The notes under the pieces are model-generated. The model saw nothing but the letters and a program-made list of their open reading frames with translations, did not search any database and was not told the DNA's origin. 64,000 bases of DNA from positions 40,634 through 104,633 of the forward strand of contig JAUHZO010000015.1 in the NCBI GenBank assembly GCA_030425925.1. The letters are read 5' to 3'. This DNA comes from Alphaproteobacteria bacterium (GTDB taxonomy: Bacteria; Pseudomonadota; Alphaproteobacteria; Rhodobacterales; Rhodobacteraceae). How positions within the stretch are numbered: position 1 is the stretch's first letter; each line of letters opens with the position of its first letter. Position numbers and translations under genes: made by a program. Below, piece by piece: positions 27,982-35,854 of the stretch.

Positions 27982-29825
27982 TGCGCCGTCTGCACAGCCT
28001 GATCGACCCGTTCGCCCCGGCGGACGGCCCGCCCCCGCGCGAGATCTGGGCGTTTTCGCGGTGGGCGCTCAAGGGGGCAGAGGTGCCGATCGCGCTGGCC
28101 TTCGGGATTGCCTTCATCACGGGCATCGCCGAACTTGCCGCCGCCCGCTTCACCGGCTGGGTGATCGACAGCGCGGCAGCCCAGGGCCCCGGGGCGTTCT
28201 GGGGCCCGTTCTGGCACATCATCGTGGTGGGGCTGGGGTTCTTCCTGGTGATCCGCCCGCTGATCTTTGTCTTCGACGCGGCGGTCAGCTCGGTCATGCT
28301 GGGGCCGAACCTGTTTCCCATGGTCCTCGCGCGGCTGAACCGGCACACGCTGGGCCATTCCATGCGCTATTTCGAAAACGATTTCGCCGGGCGCATCAGC
28401 CAGAAGGCGGTGCAGACCGCGCGGGCGCTGAACGACATTCTTGTCGAGATGTCCGATGCCGGCATCTATGCGCTGGCCATGTTTGCCGGGGCCTTTGTGC
28501 TGATGGCCGGGATCGACGCGCGGCTGCTGCTGATCTTTGCGGTCTGGGGCGTGCTGTATTATGTGGTGCTGCGCTGGTTCATCCCGCGTATCCAGGTCCG
28601 CTCGGCCGATCGGGCGGGGGCGCGCACGCAGGTGACCGGGCAGATCGTCGACACGCTGTCGAACATCGCCACCGTCAAGCTGTTCGCGCAGGACCATGAA
28701 GAGGACAAGGCCACGCTGCAGACCCTCGACACCTATCGCGAGGCGTCGTTCACCTTTGGCGCGCTGACGGCAATCTTTCGCATGGTCCTGATGACGCTGG
28801 GCGGGTTCCTGCCCGTGGTGGCAATTCTGGCCACGCTGTATCTGTGGACTGCCGGGCAGGCCAGCGCGGGGGACATCGCGATGATCGCCATGATCACCAC
28901 GCGGCTGTCGATGCTGACCAACCGGCTGGGGCGGCTGGCGCTGTCGATCTTCACCAATATCGGCGAGATGGTGGACGGCATCGAAAGCCTGACCCCGGAT
29001 CACGAGATCGCCGACCGCCCCGGCGCCTTGCAGGAGGCAAAGGGCCGCGGCGCGATCCGCTATGAAAACGTGGGCTTTGCCTATGGCGGGACCAAATCCG
29101 CCCTGCGGAACTTCGATCTGGAGATTGCCGAGGGTGAGAAGGTCGCGCTTGTGGGCGCCTCCGGGGCGGGCAAGTCCACCGCCGTGTCGCTGCTCTTGCG
29201 GCTGTATGACGTGGAACAGGGTCGCATCCTGCTGGCCGGGCAGGACATCCGCGACGTCACGCAGTTGGCGCTGCGTCGGCAGATCGCGGTGGTGCGGCAG
29301 GAAACGTCGATGTTCAACCGCTCGGCCATGGAGAACATCCGCTATGGCCGTCCCGAGGCGACCGATGAAGAGGTGTTCGAGGCCGCGCGCCGCGCCTCGG
29401 CGCATGACTTCATCCTGGGCCTGCGCGATCACAAGGGGCGCTCGGGCTATGATGCCAGGCTGGGCGAGCGCGGCGTGAAGCTTTCGGGCGGGCAGCGTCA
29501 GCGCATCGCGCTGGCCCGTGCCATCCTCAAGGACGCGCCGGTTCTGGTACTGGACGAGGCCACAAGCGCGCTCGACAGCGAGGTCGAGGCCGAAATCCAG
29601 GCCGCGCTGCACGACATAATGCAGGGCAAGACCGTGGTCGCCATCGCGCACCGGTTGTCCACCATCGCCCAGATGGACCGGATCGTGGTGCTGGATCACG
29701 GCCAGATCGTCGAACAGGGCACCCATGACGACCTTCTGGCCCGGAACGGGCTGTACGCCCGCTACTGGGATCGTCAGTCTGGCGGCTTTCTGGGTTCGGA
29801 GGATGCGACGGAGGCGGCGGAGTGA
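27978..29825 (+). CDS. ABC exporter, fused membrane and ATPase domains (third of three)
   Basis: A 615-residue exporter subunit starting MMRRLHSLIDPFAP. The LVDPFAP-like opening is shared with the first copy (TLVDPFAPG), which suggests that copies one and three descend from a closer ancestor. It has six membrane segments in residues about 30-320. The ATPase domain shows VGASGAGKSTAVSLLLRLYD, LSGGQRQRIALARA, LVLDEATSALDSE and AIAHRLSTI. The 3' end overlaps the kinase-like gene that follows. The upstream open frame beginning at 27921 overlaps the second copy and was not used. Confidence 0.93.
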   Translation: MMRRLHSLIDPFAPADGPPPREIWAFSRWALKGAEVPIALAFGIAFITGIAELAAARFTGWVIDSAAAQGPGAFWGPFWHIIVVGLGFFLVIRPLIFVFDAAVSSVMLGPNLFPMVLARLNRHTLGHSMRYFENDFAGRISQKAVQTARALNDILVEMSDAGIYALAMFAGAFVLMAGIDARLLLIFAVWGVLYYVVLRWFIPRIQVRSADRAGARTQVTGQIVDTLSNIATVKLFAQDHEEDKATLQTLDTYREASFTFGALTAIFRMVLMTLGGFLPVVAILATLYLWTAGQASAGDIAMIAMITTRLSMLTNRLGRLALSIFTNIGEMVDGIESLTPDHEIADRPGALQEAKGRGAIRYENVGFAYGGTKSALRNFDLEIAEGEKVALVGASGAGKSTAVSLLLRLYDVEQGRILLAGQDIRDVTQLALRRQIAVVRQETSMFNRSAMENIRYGRPEATDEEVFEAARRASAHDFILGLRDHKGRSGYDARLGERGVKLSGGQRQRIALARAILKDAPVLVLDEATSALDSEVEAEIQAALHDIMQGKTVVAIAHRLSTIAQMDRIVVLDHGQIVEQGTHDDLLARNGLYARYWDRQSGGFLGSEDATEAAE

Positions 29826-30373
29826 AGCGCGTCATGATCGTCGGCCAGCCGGGCGGCGGGAAGTCGTGGCTGGCGCGCGAGATCGGCCTTCGCACCGGCC
29901 TGCCGGTGTTCCACATGGACCTGATCCACTGGAAGCCCGGCTGGGTGATGCGCGACGATGCCGAACGCCTGGCCATGGCGACCGAGGTGGAGCTGCGCGA
30001 GGCCTGGGTGTTCGAAGGCGGCTTTTCGACGACCTACGCGCATCGCCTGTCGCGCGCCGATACGCTGATCGTGTTGGACACGCCCTTTCTGCGCCGGGTC
30101 TGGCGGGTGTTCACGCGTACCTTGAAACAGATGGGCCGGTCGCGCCCCGATCTGCCCGAAGATTGCCCGGAACGCTTCGATACCGAATTCTGGACCTATA
30201 TCTGGCGCACGCGGCACAGCGCGCGGGCCAAGAACCTCGCCCTGATCGACAAGGCGGGCGGCAAGAAGGTCTACCTGCTTCGGTCGCGTCGAGATGTGCG
30301 GCGGTTTCTCGGCACTCTCGACGCCGCGCGCGAAACCGGGCAAGAGGCGGCGCATGGAGCGGCTGCACATTGA
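29822..30373 (+). CDS. small P-loop kinase, adenylate kinase/topology-modulation-like
   Basis: A 183-residue P-loop NTPase with Walker A VGQPGGGKSWLAREIG near residues 7-22 and an HMDLIHWKPGW motif near 31-41. This combination is typical of the FlaR/DNA topology modulation protein family related to adenylate and shikimate kinases. The region VFEGGFSTTY and the lid-like RRVWRVFTRTL follow. The start is GTG overlapping the third ABC stop, or ATG at 29834. The 3' end overlaps the RNA methyltransferase by 20 bases. The substrate is unknown. Confidence 0.8.
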   Translation: MKRVMIVGQPGGGKSWLAREIGLRTGLPVFHMDLIHWKPGWVMRDDAERLAMATEVELREAWVFEGGFSTTYAHRLSRADTLIVLDTPFLRRVWRVFTRTLKQMGRSRPDLPEDCPERFDTEFWTYIWRTRHSARAKNLALIDKAGGKKVYLLRSRRDVRRFLGTLDAARETGQEAAHGAAAH

Positions 30374-31571
30374 ACGATTGGGCCATCGCGGCGACGGCAT
30401 CGCGACGGGGCCTGTCTTTGTCCCGGGGGCCCTGCCCGGTGAAGAGGTCGAAGGCACCGTCACCGACGGGGTGATGGCCGATCCGCGCATCCTGACGCCC
30501 ACCGAGACCCGCATACGCCCGCCTTGCGCCCACGCGCGCAGTTGTGGCGGCTGCCAGTTGCAGCACGCACGCGACGATTTCGTGACCGCGTGGAAGGTGG
30601 ACGTGGTGCGCGCCGCCCTGGCCGCGCACGGAATCGAGACGGTGTTTCGTGATCCCGTGACCTCGCCGCCGCGATCCCGCCGCCGTGCGACGTTTTCGGC
30701 TCGGCGGACCAAGAAGGGTGCCTTGGCCGGGTTCCATCGCAAGGCCTCGGACGTGATCGTGCCGGTGCCCGACTGCCTGCTGGTGACACCGGCCCTGGCG
30801 CAGGCGCTGCCGCTGGTCGAGGCGCTGGCCGTCACGGCGGGCAGCCGCAAGGGCGAATTGTCGGTGCAGGTGACCGAAAGCCTGGGCGGGCTTGATGTCA
30901 CCGTGTCCGGGGGCAAGCCGATCGACGCCGCGTTGCGCAGCGCGCTGGCGGACCTCGCTCGCGAGCATGGTGCGGCCCGGCTGACCTGGGACGACGAATC
31001 GCTCACCCGCCTGCCCGCCACGCAGCGTTTTGGCGCGGCGCTTGTCACGCCTCCGCCCGGTGCCTTCCTGCAGGCCACTGCCGAAGGCGAGGCCGCGTTG
31101 CTGGCCGGGGTACGCGCGGCGCTGAAGGGATGCACGCATGTGGCGGACCTGTTTGCCGGTTGCGGCACCTTTGCCTTGCCGCTGGCCGAACAGGCCCGCG
31201 TGCACGCCGTCGAAGGTGACAAGGCGATGGTGCGTGCGCTGGATCAGGGCTGGCGCACGGCCACGGGGCTGAAACACGTCACCCATGCCGCGCGCGACCT
31301 TTTTCGCAACCCGCTTCTGCCGGACGAACTGGCGCGCTTTGACGGCGTGGTCATCGACCCGCCACGCGCCGGGGCCGAGGCGCAGGTGGCGCAGATCGCT
31401 GCCGTGCGGGTGCCGCGCATTGCCCATGTTTCGTGCAACCCCGTCACCTTTGCCCGCGATTGCGCCACGCTGATCGCCGCCGGCTATTGTCTGGACTGGG
31501 TGCAGGTGGTTGACCAGTTCCGCTGGTCCACCCATGTGGAACTCGTTTCCGAATTGCGACTTCAGGAGTGA
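30354..31571 (+). CDS. RlmD/TrmA-family SAM-dependent RNA (uracil-5-) methyltransferase
   Basis: A 405-residue RNA methyltransferase. A TRAM-like N-terminal domain (IERLGHRGDGIA) is followed by the 4Fe-4S cysteine set in CAHARSCGGCQLQHA near residues 58-72. The SAM loop is DLFAGCGTFALPLAEQA near 264-280, the motif VIDPPRAGAEAQ near 332-343 holds the flipped-base pocket, and the catalytic nucleophile is in VSCNPVTFARD near 359-369. This fits methylation of a 23S rRNA uridine. The exact site (U747 or U1939 type) cannot be told. Confidence 0.9.
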   Translation: MERLHIERLGHRGDGIATGPVFVPGALPGEEVEGTVTDGVMADPRILTPTETRIRPPCAHARSCGGCQLQHARDDFVTAWKVDVVRAALAAHGIETVFRDPVTSPPRSRRRATFSARRTKKGALAGFHRKASDVIVPVPDCLLVTPALAQALPLVEALAVTAGSRKGELSVQVTESLGGLDVTVSGGKPIDAALRSALADLAREHGAARLTWDDESLTRLPATQRFGAALVTPPPGAFLQATAEGEAALLAGVRAALKGCTHVADLFAGCGTFALPLAEQARVHAVEGDKAMVRALDQGWRTATGLKHVTHAARDLFRNPLLPDELARFDGVVIDPPRAGAEAQVAQIAAVRVPRIAHVSCNPVTFARDCATLIAAGYCLDWVQVVDQFRWSTHVELVSELRLQE

Positions 31572-31574
31572 TCC

Positions 31575-32369
31575 ATGGGTTTTCGCCAAGACCTTGACGC
31601 CTTCATTGCCCGCCCGATCGTGCAGAACGCCATCATCGGCGTGATCCTCCTGAACGCCGTGCTGCTGGGCATGGAAACGTCAGACACGCTGATGGCGCGC
31701 TGGGGCGGGCTGATCGTGACACTGGACAAGATCTGCCTGGCGATCTTCGTGGTCGAGATCGCCGCCAAGCTGGTGGCGCGCGGCTGGCGTTTCTTTACCA
31801 GCGGCTGGTCGATCTTTGACCTGGTGATCGTCGGCATCTCGCTTGTTCCCGCGGCGCAGGGCCTTTCGGTGCTGCGCGCGCTGCGCATCCTGCGGGTGCT
31901 GCGCGTGATTTCCGTCGCGCCGCGCCTGCGCCGGGTGGTCGAGGGATTCGTCACCGCGCTGCCGGGCATGGGCAGTGTCTTTCTGCTGATGGCAATCATC
32001 TTCTATATCGGCTCGGTCATGGCGACGAAGCTGTTCGGCGACAGCTTTCCCGACTGGTTCGGCACGCTGGGCTTGTCGGCCTATTCCCTGTTCCAGATCA
32101 TGACGCTTGAATCCTGGTCCATGGGCATCGTGCGCCCGGTGATGGAGGTTTACCCGGCGGCCTGGCTGTTCTTTGTGCCGTTCATCATGGTCACCACCTT
32201 TGCCGTGGTGAACCTGCTGGTGGGTCTGATCGTGAACTCGATGCAGGACGCCCATGCCGAAGAGGCCAACACCGCCACCGACGCCTATCGCGACGAGGTG
32301 CTGGCGCGGCTGGCAGCGATCGAGCAGAAGCTGGAGGCCGCAAAGACCGAGGACCTGTCGAAAACGTGA
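31575..32369 (+). CDS. bacterial voltage-gated sodium channel (BacNav, NavAb/NavSp type)
   Basis: A 264-residue six-helix channel subunit that forms a homotetramer in the inner membrane. S1-S3 lie in residues 15-90. S4 has the gating arginines at about 101, 104, 107 and 110 in LRALRILRVLRV. The selectivity filter is TLESWSM (residues 177-183), identical to the motif known for NavAb and NavSp, so sodium is the expected ion. S6 is near 200-222. The C-terminus ends in a short coiled coil (VLARLAAIEQKLEAAK). It follows the RNA methyltransferase by three bases. In marine bacteria such channels are tied to motility, chemotaxis or pH homeostasis, but no such genes are nearby. Confidence 0.93.
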   Translation: MGFRQDLDAFIARPIVQNAIIGVILLNAVLLGMETSDTLMARWGGLIVTLDKICLAIFVVEIAAKLVARGWRFFTSGWSIFDLVIVGISLVPAAQGLSVLRALRILRVLRVISVAPRLRRVVEGFVTALPGMGSVFLLMAIIFYIGSVMATKLFGDSFPDWFGTLGLSAYSLFQIMTLESWSMGIVRPVMEVYPAAWLFFVPFIMVTTFAVVNLLVGLIVNSMQDAHAEEANTATDAYRDEVLARLAAIEQKLEAAKTEDLSKT

Positions 32370-32417
32370 ACTTCTCCGGGCCGCCGGGATGACGTATGCT
32401 CACGCTAAAACACATTG

Positions 32418-32918
32418 ATGAGCAGTATGCGTTTCATTGGTATTCTCGTGATGCTTGCGCTGGCGGCAGGTCTGGCCGGATGCGGCAAGTTCGCCAGCTA
32501 TGACGGCCCGGCTGTCACCCAGATCGTGGTGAACAAGGCGGACCGGCGGATGTACCTGCTGCATGGCAGCGAGGTGCTCGAGGCCTATGAGGTCGGTCTT
32601 GGCTTTGCGCCGGTAGGGGACAAGACGGTGCGCGGAGACGGGCGCACGCCCGAAGGCGACTACCGGATCGACCGCCGCAACCCGCAAAGCCAGTTCTACC
32701 TGAGCCTGGGCATCTCCTACCCCAATGCCGAGGATGTCGCCTATGCCCGGTCGCTGGGCAAGTCGCCCGGTGGCGACATCTTCATCCACGGTCGCCCGTG
32801 GAAATACCGCAAGGGCGGGCAGGACTGGACGGCCGGCTGCATCGCAGTGACGAATCGCGAGATGCGTCAGATTTACGCCATGGTGCGGGACGGCACGCCG
32901 ATTCGGATCAATCCCTGA
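32418..32918 (+). CDS. L,D-transpeptidase (YkuD-type) lipoprotein
   Basis: An exported, lipid-anchored enzyme that forms or exchanges peptidoglycan cross-links or attaches proteins to the wall. The 166-residue product has an N-terminal hydrophobic segment ending in the lipobox LAGC (Cys22). The YkuD domain contains VVNKADRRMYLL, GDGRTPEGDYRID and the catalytic IHGRPW ... DWTAGCIAVTN with His and Cys. A TTG at 32415 and an ATG at 32427 are alternative starts. It is 49 bases after the sodium channel gene and converges on the CAP lipoprotein. Confidence 0.9.
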   Translation: MSSMRFIGILVMLALAAGLAGCGKFASYDGPAVTQIVVNKADRRMYLLHGSEVLEAYEVGLGFAPVGDKTVRGDGRTPEGDYRIDRRNPQSQFYLSLGISYPNAEDVAYARSLGKSPGGDIFIHGRPWKYRKGGQDWTAGCIAVTNREMRQIYAMVRDGTPIRINP

Positions 32919-32960
32919 GCGGGGCGGTCTGCGCCGCTCTGAGTGTTCACGATCCGGAAA

Positions 32961-33545
32961 TTATGGCAGCGCCGCTTCGGCCACCTGCGCCACGCCGGTG
33001 GGTCCGGTGCCCGGGATCGGTGCCAGGTCCGGCGCGCCCAGAACCATCGTCCACCAGATCTTGCCATTCGATTCCTGGTGCCAGGAAAACCCCATGTCGC
33101 GCGCCGACGGATCAAGGATCACGCCGCGGGTGGCGGGTTCTTCCATCCAGGCGCCCAGGGTTTCCAGTTCGGTCTCGTAGGTTTCGGAAATCGCCTCGCC
33201 CACAAGCCGCCCGGAATAGCCCACGCGCTGGACCCGGTCGATGGGCGACGACCCGTCCGAACCGAAATGCCAGGGCCGGTTCTGCAGCGCCATGTCGCGG
33301 GCATGGGTGGCGGCGGCGGCGTTCAGGCGCGAATCCAGCTCGACCGGCGGAGCCCCGGCGGCGCGGCGCAGCGCGTTCACGGAATCCAGGGCGCGAAACT
33401 GGATCCGGCCCTTGTCGCCGGGTCCGATGCGGTAGAGCCGCGGTAGCGGCTTGCCGTCCGGTCCAAGTTGCGGGCTGGTCGTCGGCGCCGCACAGGCCGC
33501 CAGAACCAGGGCGGAACACAGGATCATCATGAAACGACGGGTCAT
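32961..33545 (-). CDS. CAP/SCP-domain lipoprotein
   Basis: A 194-residue lipoprotein. The signal sequence ends in LAAC (Cys18). The CAP domain is recognised by LDSRLNAAAATHARDMALQN near residues 69-88, the HF in WHFGSDGSSPIDRVQRVGY, and the EAISE motif near residue 116. Bacterial CAP proteins of the YkwD kind are envelope proteins with poorly known function, perhaps peptidoglycan or protease related. It sits between two L,D-transpeptidase genes and is divergent from the second. Confidence 0.85.
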   Translation of the reverse strand: MTRRFMMILCSALVLAACAAPTTSPQLGPDGKPLPRLYRIGPGDKGRIQFRALDSVNALRRAAGAPPVELDSRLNAAAATHARDMALQNRPWHFGSDGSSPIDRVQRVGYSGRLVGEAISETYETELETLGAWMEEPATRGVILDPSARDMGFSWHQESNGKIWWTMVLGAPDLAPIPGTGPTGVAQVAEAALP

Positions 33546-33647
33546 TTTCTGCTCACCGGACTTCTTTCTGTTGCCTACGCTTAGCCCGCGTGGCGTTGCC
33601 GATCAAACCCACATCGGCGTGAGCTTGCCTGATGACATCTGTTTGAA

Positions 33648-33676
33648 TTGCGACTGCGGCTTTCGGGCAATATATT
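33648..33676 (+). promoter_or_regulatory. predicted sigma-70-type promoter of the second L,D-transpeptidase gene
   Basis: TTGCGA at 33648-33653 and TATATT at 33671-33676 are separated by a 17-base spacer, and the ATG lies about 40 bases downstream. The surrounding bases are AT-rich compared with the window average. Confidence 0.45.
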
Positions 33677-33716
33677 TTCGCACCAAGATACAATCCTTCA
33701 ACCGGAGTGTTGAGAC

Positions 33717-34316
33717 ATGAACAAACTGGCAGGTCAGCAACTGAACCGCCGCGCCTTTCTGGCCGGGTCCGCGGCGCTGGTGGGCGCACCGGCCGTTGCG
33801 CAAAGCGTCGACGGTGCCGAAACCGTCGAGATCGAGCGCGACATCTCGTCGGTGGTGCGGCGCAACATTTCCAGCTTTCGCACGCTCGACTGGCAGCCCT
33901 ATTTCAGCACCCTGACCAACGGCGCGATCCTGGTCGACATCAGTTCGCGCGCGCTGCACTACTGGGAAGAGACCGGCACCTATCATCTCTACCCGTCATC
34001 GGTGCCCCTGACCGAAGACCTGACGCGCCGCGGCCGTACCGAGGTGGTGCGCAAGGTCGAAGGCCCGGAATGGCGGCCCACGCCGTCGATGAAGCAGCGC
34101 AACCCGGAATGGCCCGACTATGTCGGCCCGGGCCCGGATAACCCCCTGGGAACCCACGCACTTTACCTCAGCTGGCAATATTACCGTATCCACGGCACCC
34201 ACGACACGCGCAAGATCGGCAGACGGTCGTCCAACGGCTGCATCGGCCTGTACAACGAACACATCGCCGAACTTTTCGCGATGACCAAAGTGGGCACGCA
34301 GGTGTTGCTAATTTGA
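33717..34316 (+). CDS. Tat-exported L,D-transpeptidase (YkuD-type)
   Basis: A 199-residue periplasmic enzyme. The N-terminus LNRRAFLAGSAALVGAPAVAQ in consecutive parts has a twin-arginine motif at residues 11-12 and a cleavage site near AVAQ. The YkuD domain has ILVDISSRALHYWEE, NPLGTHALYLSW and the active-site pair IHGTHD (His159) and SSNGCIGLYN (Cys175). Use of the Tat route with a small YkuD enzyme is common in alphaproteobacteria. It is divergent from the CAP lipoprotein and is followed by a small exported peptide gene. Confidence 0.92.
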   Translation: MNKLAGQQLNRRAFLAGSAALVGAPAVAQSVDGAETVEIERDISSVVRRNISSFRTLDWQPYFSTLTNGAILVDISSRALHYWEETGTYHLYPSSVPLTEDLTRRGRTEVVRKVEGPEWRPTPSMKQRNPEWPDYVGPGPDNPLGTHALYLSWQYYRIHGTHDTRKIGRRSSNGCIGLYNEHIAELFAMTKVGTQVLLI

Positions 34317-34358
34317 CGACTTTCTGTCGAACGGCAGATTTCGCCAGCGAAGAGGCAA

Positions 34359-34387
34359 TTGCAATCGTTGGTAAATGCTGCTTAGAC
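34359..34387 (+). promoter_or_regulatory. possible promoter for the 63-residue exported peptide
   Basis: TTGCAA at 34359-34364, a 17-base spacer and TTAGAC at 34382-34387 lie 73 bases before the ATG. The -10 match is weak, so this is tentative. Confidence 0.25.
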
Positions 34388-34459
34388 AGATGTACGAGGT
34401 AAGTCTTGGGTGCCTGTCGTGCGCTGTCTGCCGCGCCGGGCGAACATCTGGAGGATATC

Positions 34460-34651
34460 ATGAAGAAACTCGCACTCGCCGTTGCTTTCGCTGGCGCAGC
34501 TTCGACCGCAATGGCCGGTTCGTACGCCAAGGACGACGTGGTCATGGAACCGGTTGTCGTCGTGGAAGAAGCCGCTCAGTCGTCGTCGTCGGCTGGCCTG
34601 CTGATCCCGCTGCTGCTGATCGCCATCGTTGCGGCAGCTGCTGCCGACTAA
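34460..34651 (+). CDS. 63-residue exported membrane-anchored peptide
   Basis: A micro-protein starting MKKLALAVAFAGAASTAMA, a clear Sec signal peptide (residues 1-19). A short acidic segment with MEPVVVVEEAAQSSSS follows. It ends in a strongly hydrophobic helix, LLIPLLLIAIVAAAAAD, at the C-terminus. A GAGGAT ribosome site precedes the ATG, and a strong bidirectional terminator follows. Small proteins of this design near hemH occur in other Rhodobacteraceae as far as I recall, but no function is known. An upstream start at 34406 would hide the signal peptide and was rejected. Confidence 0.75.
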   Translation: MKKLALAVAFAGAASTAMAGSYAKDDVVMEPVVVVEEAAQSSSSAGLLIPLLLIAIVAAAAAD

Positions 34652-34682
34652 TTCGACCCGGCGAAACGGCACAAGACATTGA

Positions 34683-34716
34683 AAAAGGCGGTGTGACGAC
34701 ACCGCCTTTTTTCTTT
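34683..34716. terminator. bidirectional intrinsic terminator between the small peptide gene and hemH
   Basis: The stem GGCGGTGT / ACACCGCC with a GACG loop is flanked by AAAAA on the left and TTTTTT on the right. It can therefore end transcription of the forward micro-protein gene and of the reverse hemH gene. Confidence 0.88.
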
Positions 34717-34729
34717 GCCGGGGCGCGGG

Positions 34730-35797
34730 TCAGCGCGCCGTCCAGCCGCCCAGGTTTTCCTCGATCACCGCCACCAGTGCGGCGATGTGGGCCTCGTCAT
34801 CGTTGAGGCAGGGGATATAGGTGAACTGCTTGCCACCCGCCTCTTCAAAGCTTTCCTTGATCTCCTCGTTGATCTCTTCCAACGTCTCGATGCAGTCGGC
34901 GGAAAACGCCGGGGCGCATACGGCGATGTTGGTCTTGCCGTCTTCCTCGGCCAGGCGCGCCACCTCTTCCACGGTATAGGGCTTGAGCCATTCCTCGGGG
35001 CCGAATCGGCTCTGGAAGGTGGTGGTGATCTCGGTGTCGTCCCAGCCCAGCCGCTCTTTCAGCAGGCGCGTCGTCTTCTGGCACTGGCAGTGATAAGGGT
35101 CACCTTCCAGCAGATACCGCTTGGGCACGCCGTGATACGAACAGACCAGGATCTCGGGCCGGTCCTCGGCGGCGGCATAAGCGCGTTCGATGGACTGGGC
35201 CAGCGCCTCGATATACAGCGGATGCTGGTAATAGGGATCCACAGTGCGCACCGTCGGCTGCCATTTCTCTTCCATCAACGCGCGAAAGAACTGGTCGTTC
35301 GCGGTGGCCGAGGTGGCGCCCGCATAATGCGGGTAGAGCGGGAAGAACAGGATGTGGTGGCAGCCCGCCTCCACCATCTCGCGCACCTTGGACTTGGTCG
35401 ACGGATTGCCATAGCGCATGCAGAAATCCACCAGGACGCCATCGCCATGCTTGTCCTGCATCGCCTTGCGGACCTTGTCGGTCTGGTCCTTGGTGATCGT
35501 CATCAGCGGGCTTTCCCCCGCCTCTTCGTTCCAGATCGACTTGTACGCCTCGCCCGAGCTGAAAGGCCGTTTGGTCAGGATGACCAGTTGCAGCAACGGC
35601 TGCCACAGCCAGGGCGAATAGTCGATCACCCGGCGGTCCGACAGGAATTCGTTCAGGTAGCGGCGCATGGACCAGTAATCGTAATTGTCCGGCGTGCCGA
35701 GATTGGCCAGCAGGATGCCGATACGCCCCGGCTTTACCTTGGGATGGTCGGTTGGCGCATGGGCGGGCCGGGTGGCGGCTTTGGTGGCATCCAGCAT
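34730..35797 (-). CDS. hemH: ferrochelatase
   Basis: HemH inserts ferrous iron into protoporphyrin IX, the last step of heme synthesis. The 355-residue product has ILLANLGTPDNYDYWSMRRYLNEFL (in parts), the metal-site region VCSYHGVPKRYLLEGDPY near residues 208-225 with the key His, and SRFGPEEWLKPYT near 255-267. The late PAFSADCIETLEEI motif has the conserved Cys and acidic residues. The ATG at 35797 has an AGGACA site; a TTG at 35827 would add ten residues. It is bounded downstream by the bidirectional terminator. Confidence 0.96.
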   Translation of the reverse strand: MLDATKAATRPAHAPTDHPKVKPGRIGILLANLGTPDNYDYWSMRRYLNEFLSDRRVIDYSPWLWQPLLQLVILTKRPFSSGEAYKSIWNEEAGESPLMTITKDQTDKVRKAMQDKHGDGVLVDFCMRYGNPSTKSKVREMVEAGCHHILFFPLYPHYAGATSATANDQFFRALMEEKWQPTVRTVDPYYQHPLYIEALAQSIERAYAAAEDRPEILVCSYHGVPKRYLLEGDPYHCQCQKTTRLLKERLGWDDTEITTTFQSRFGPEEWLKPYTVEEVARLAEEDGKTNIAVCAPAFSADCIETLEEINEEIKESFEEAGGKQFTYIPCLNDDEAHIAALVAVIEENLGGWTAR

Positions 35798-35854
35798 GGC
35801 GGTGTCCTGATGGTTTGCGTGTTTCAAGGGCAGATAACCCCTTCGTTTGCGAGG

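Noticed and set aside
32917..32939. Inverted repeat GAGCGG...CCGCTC after the first L,D-transpeptidase
   Set aside because: It has a short stem and an 11-base loop and no T-run, so it is weak evidence for a terminator.
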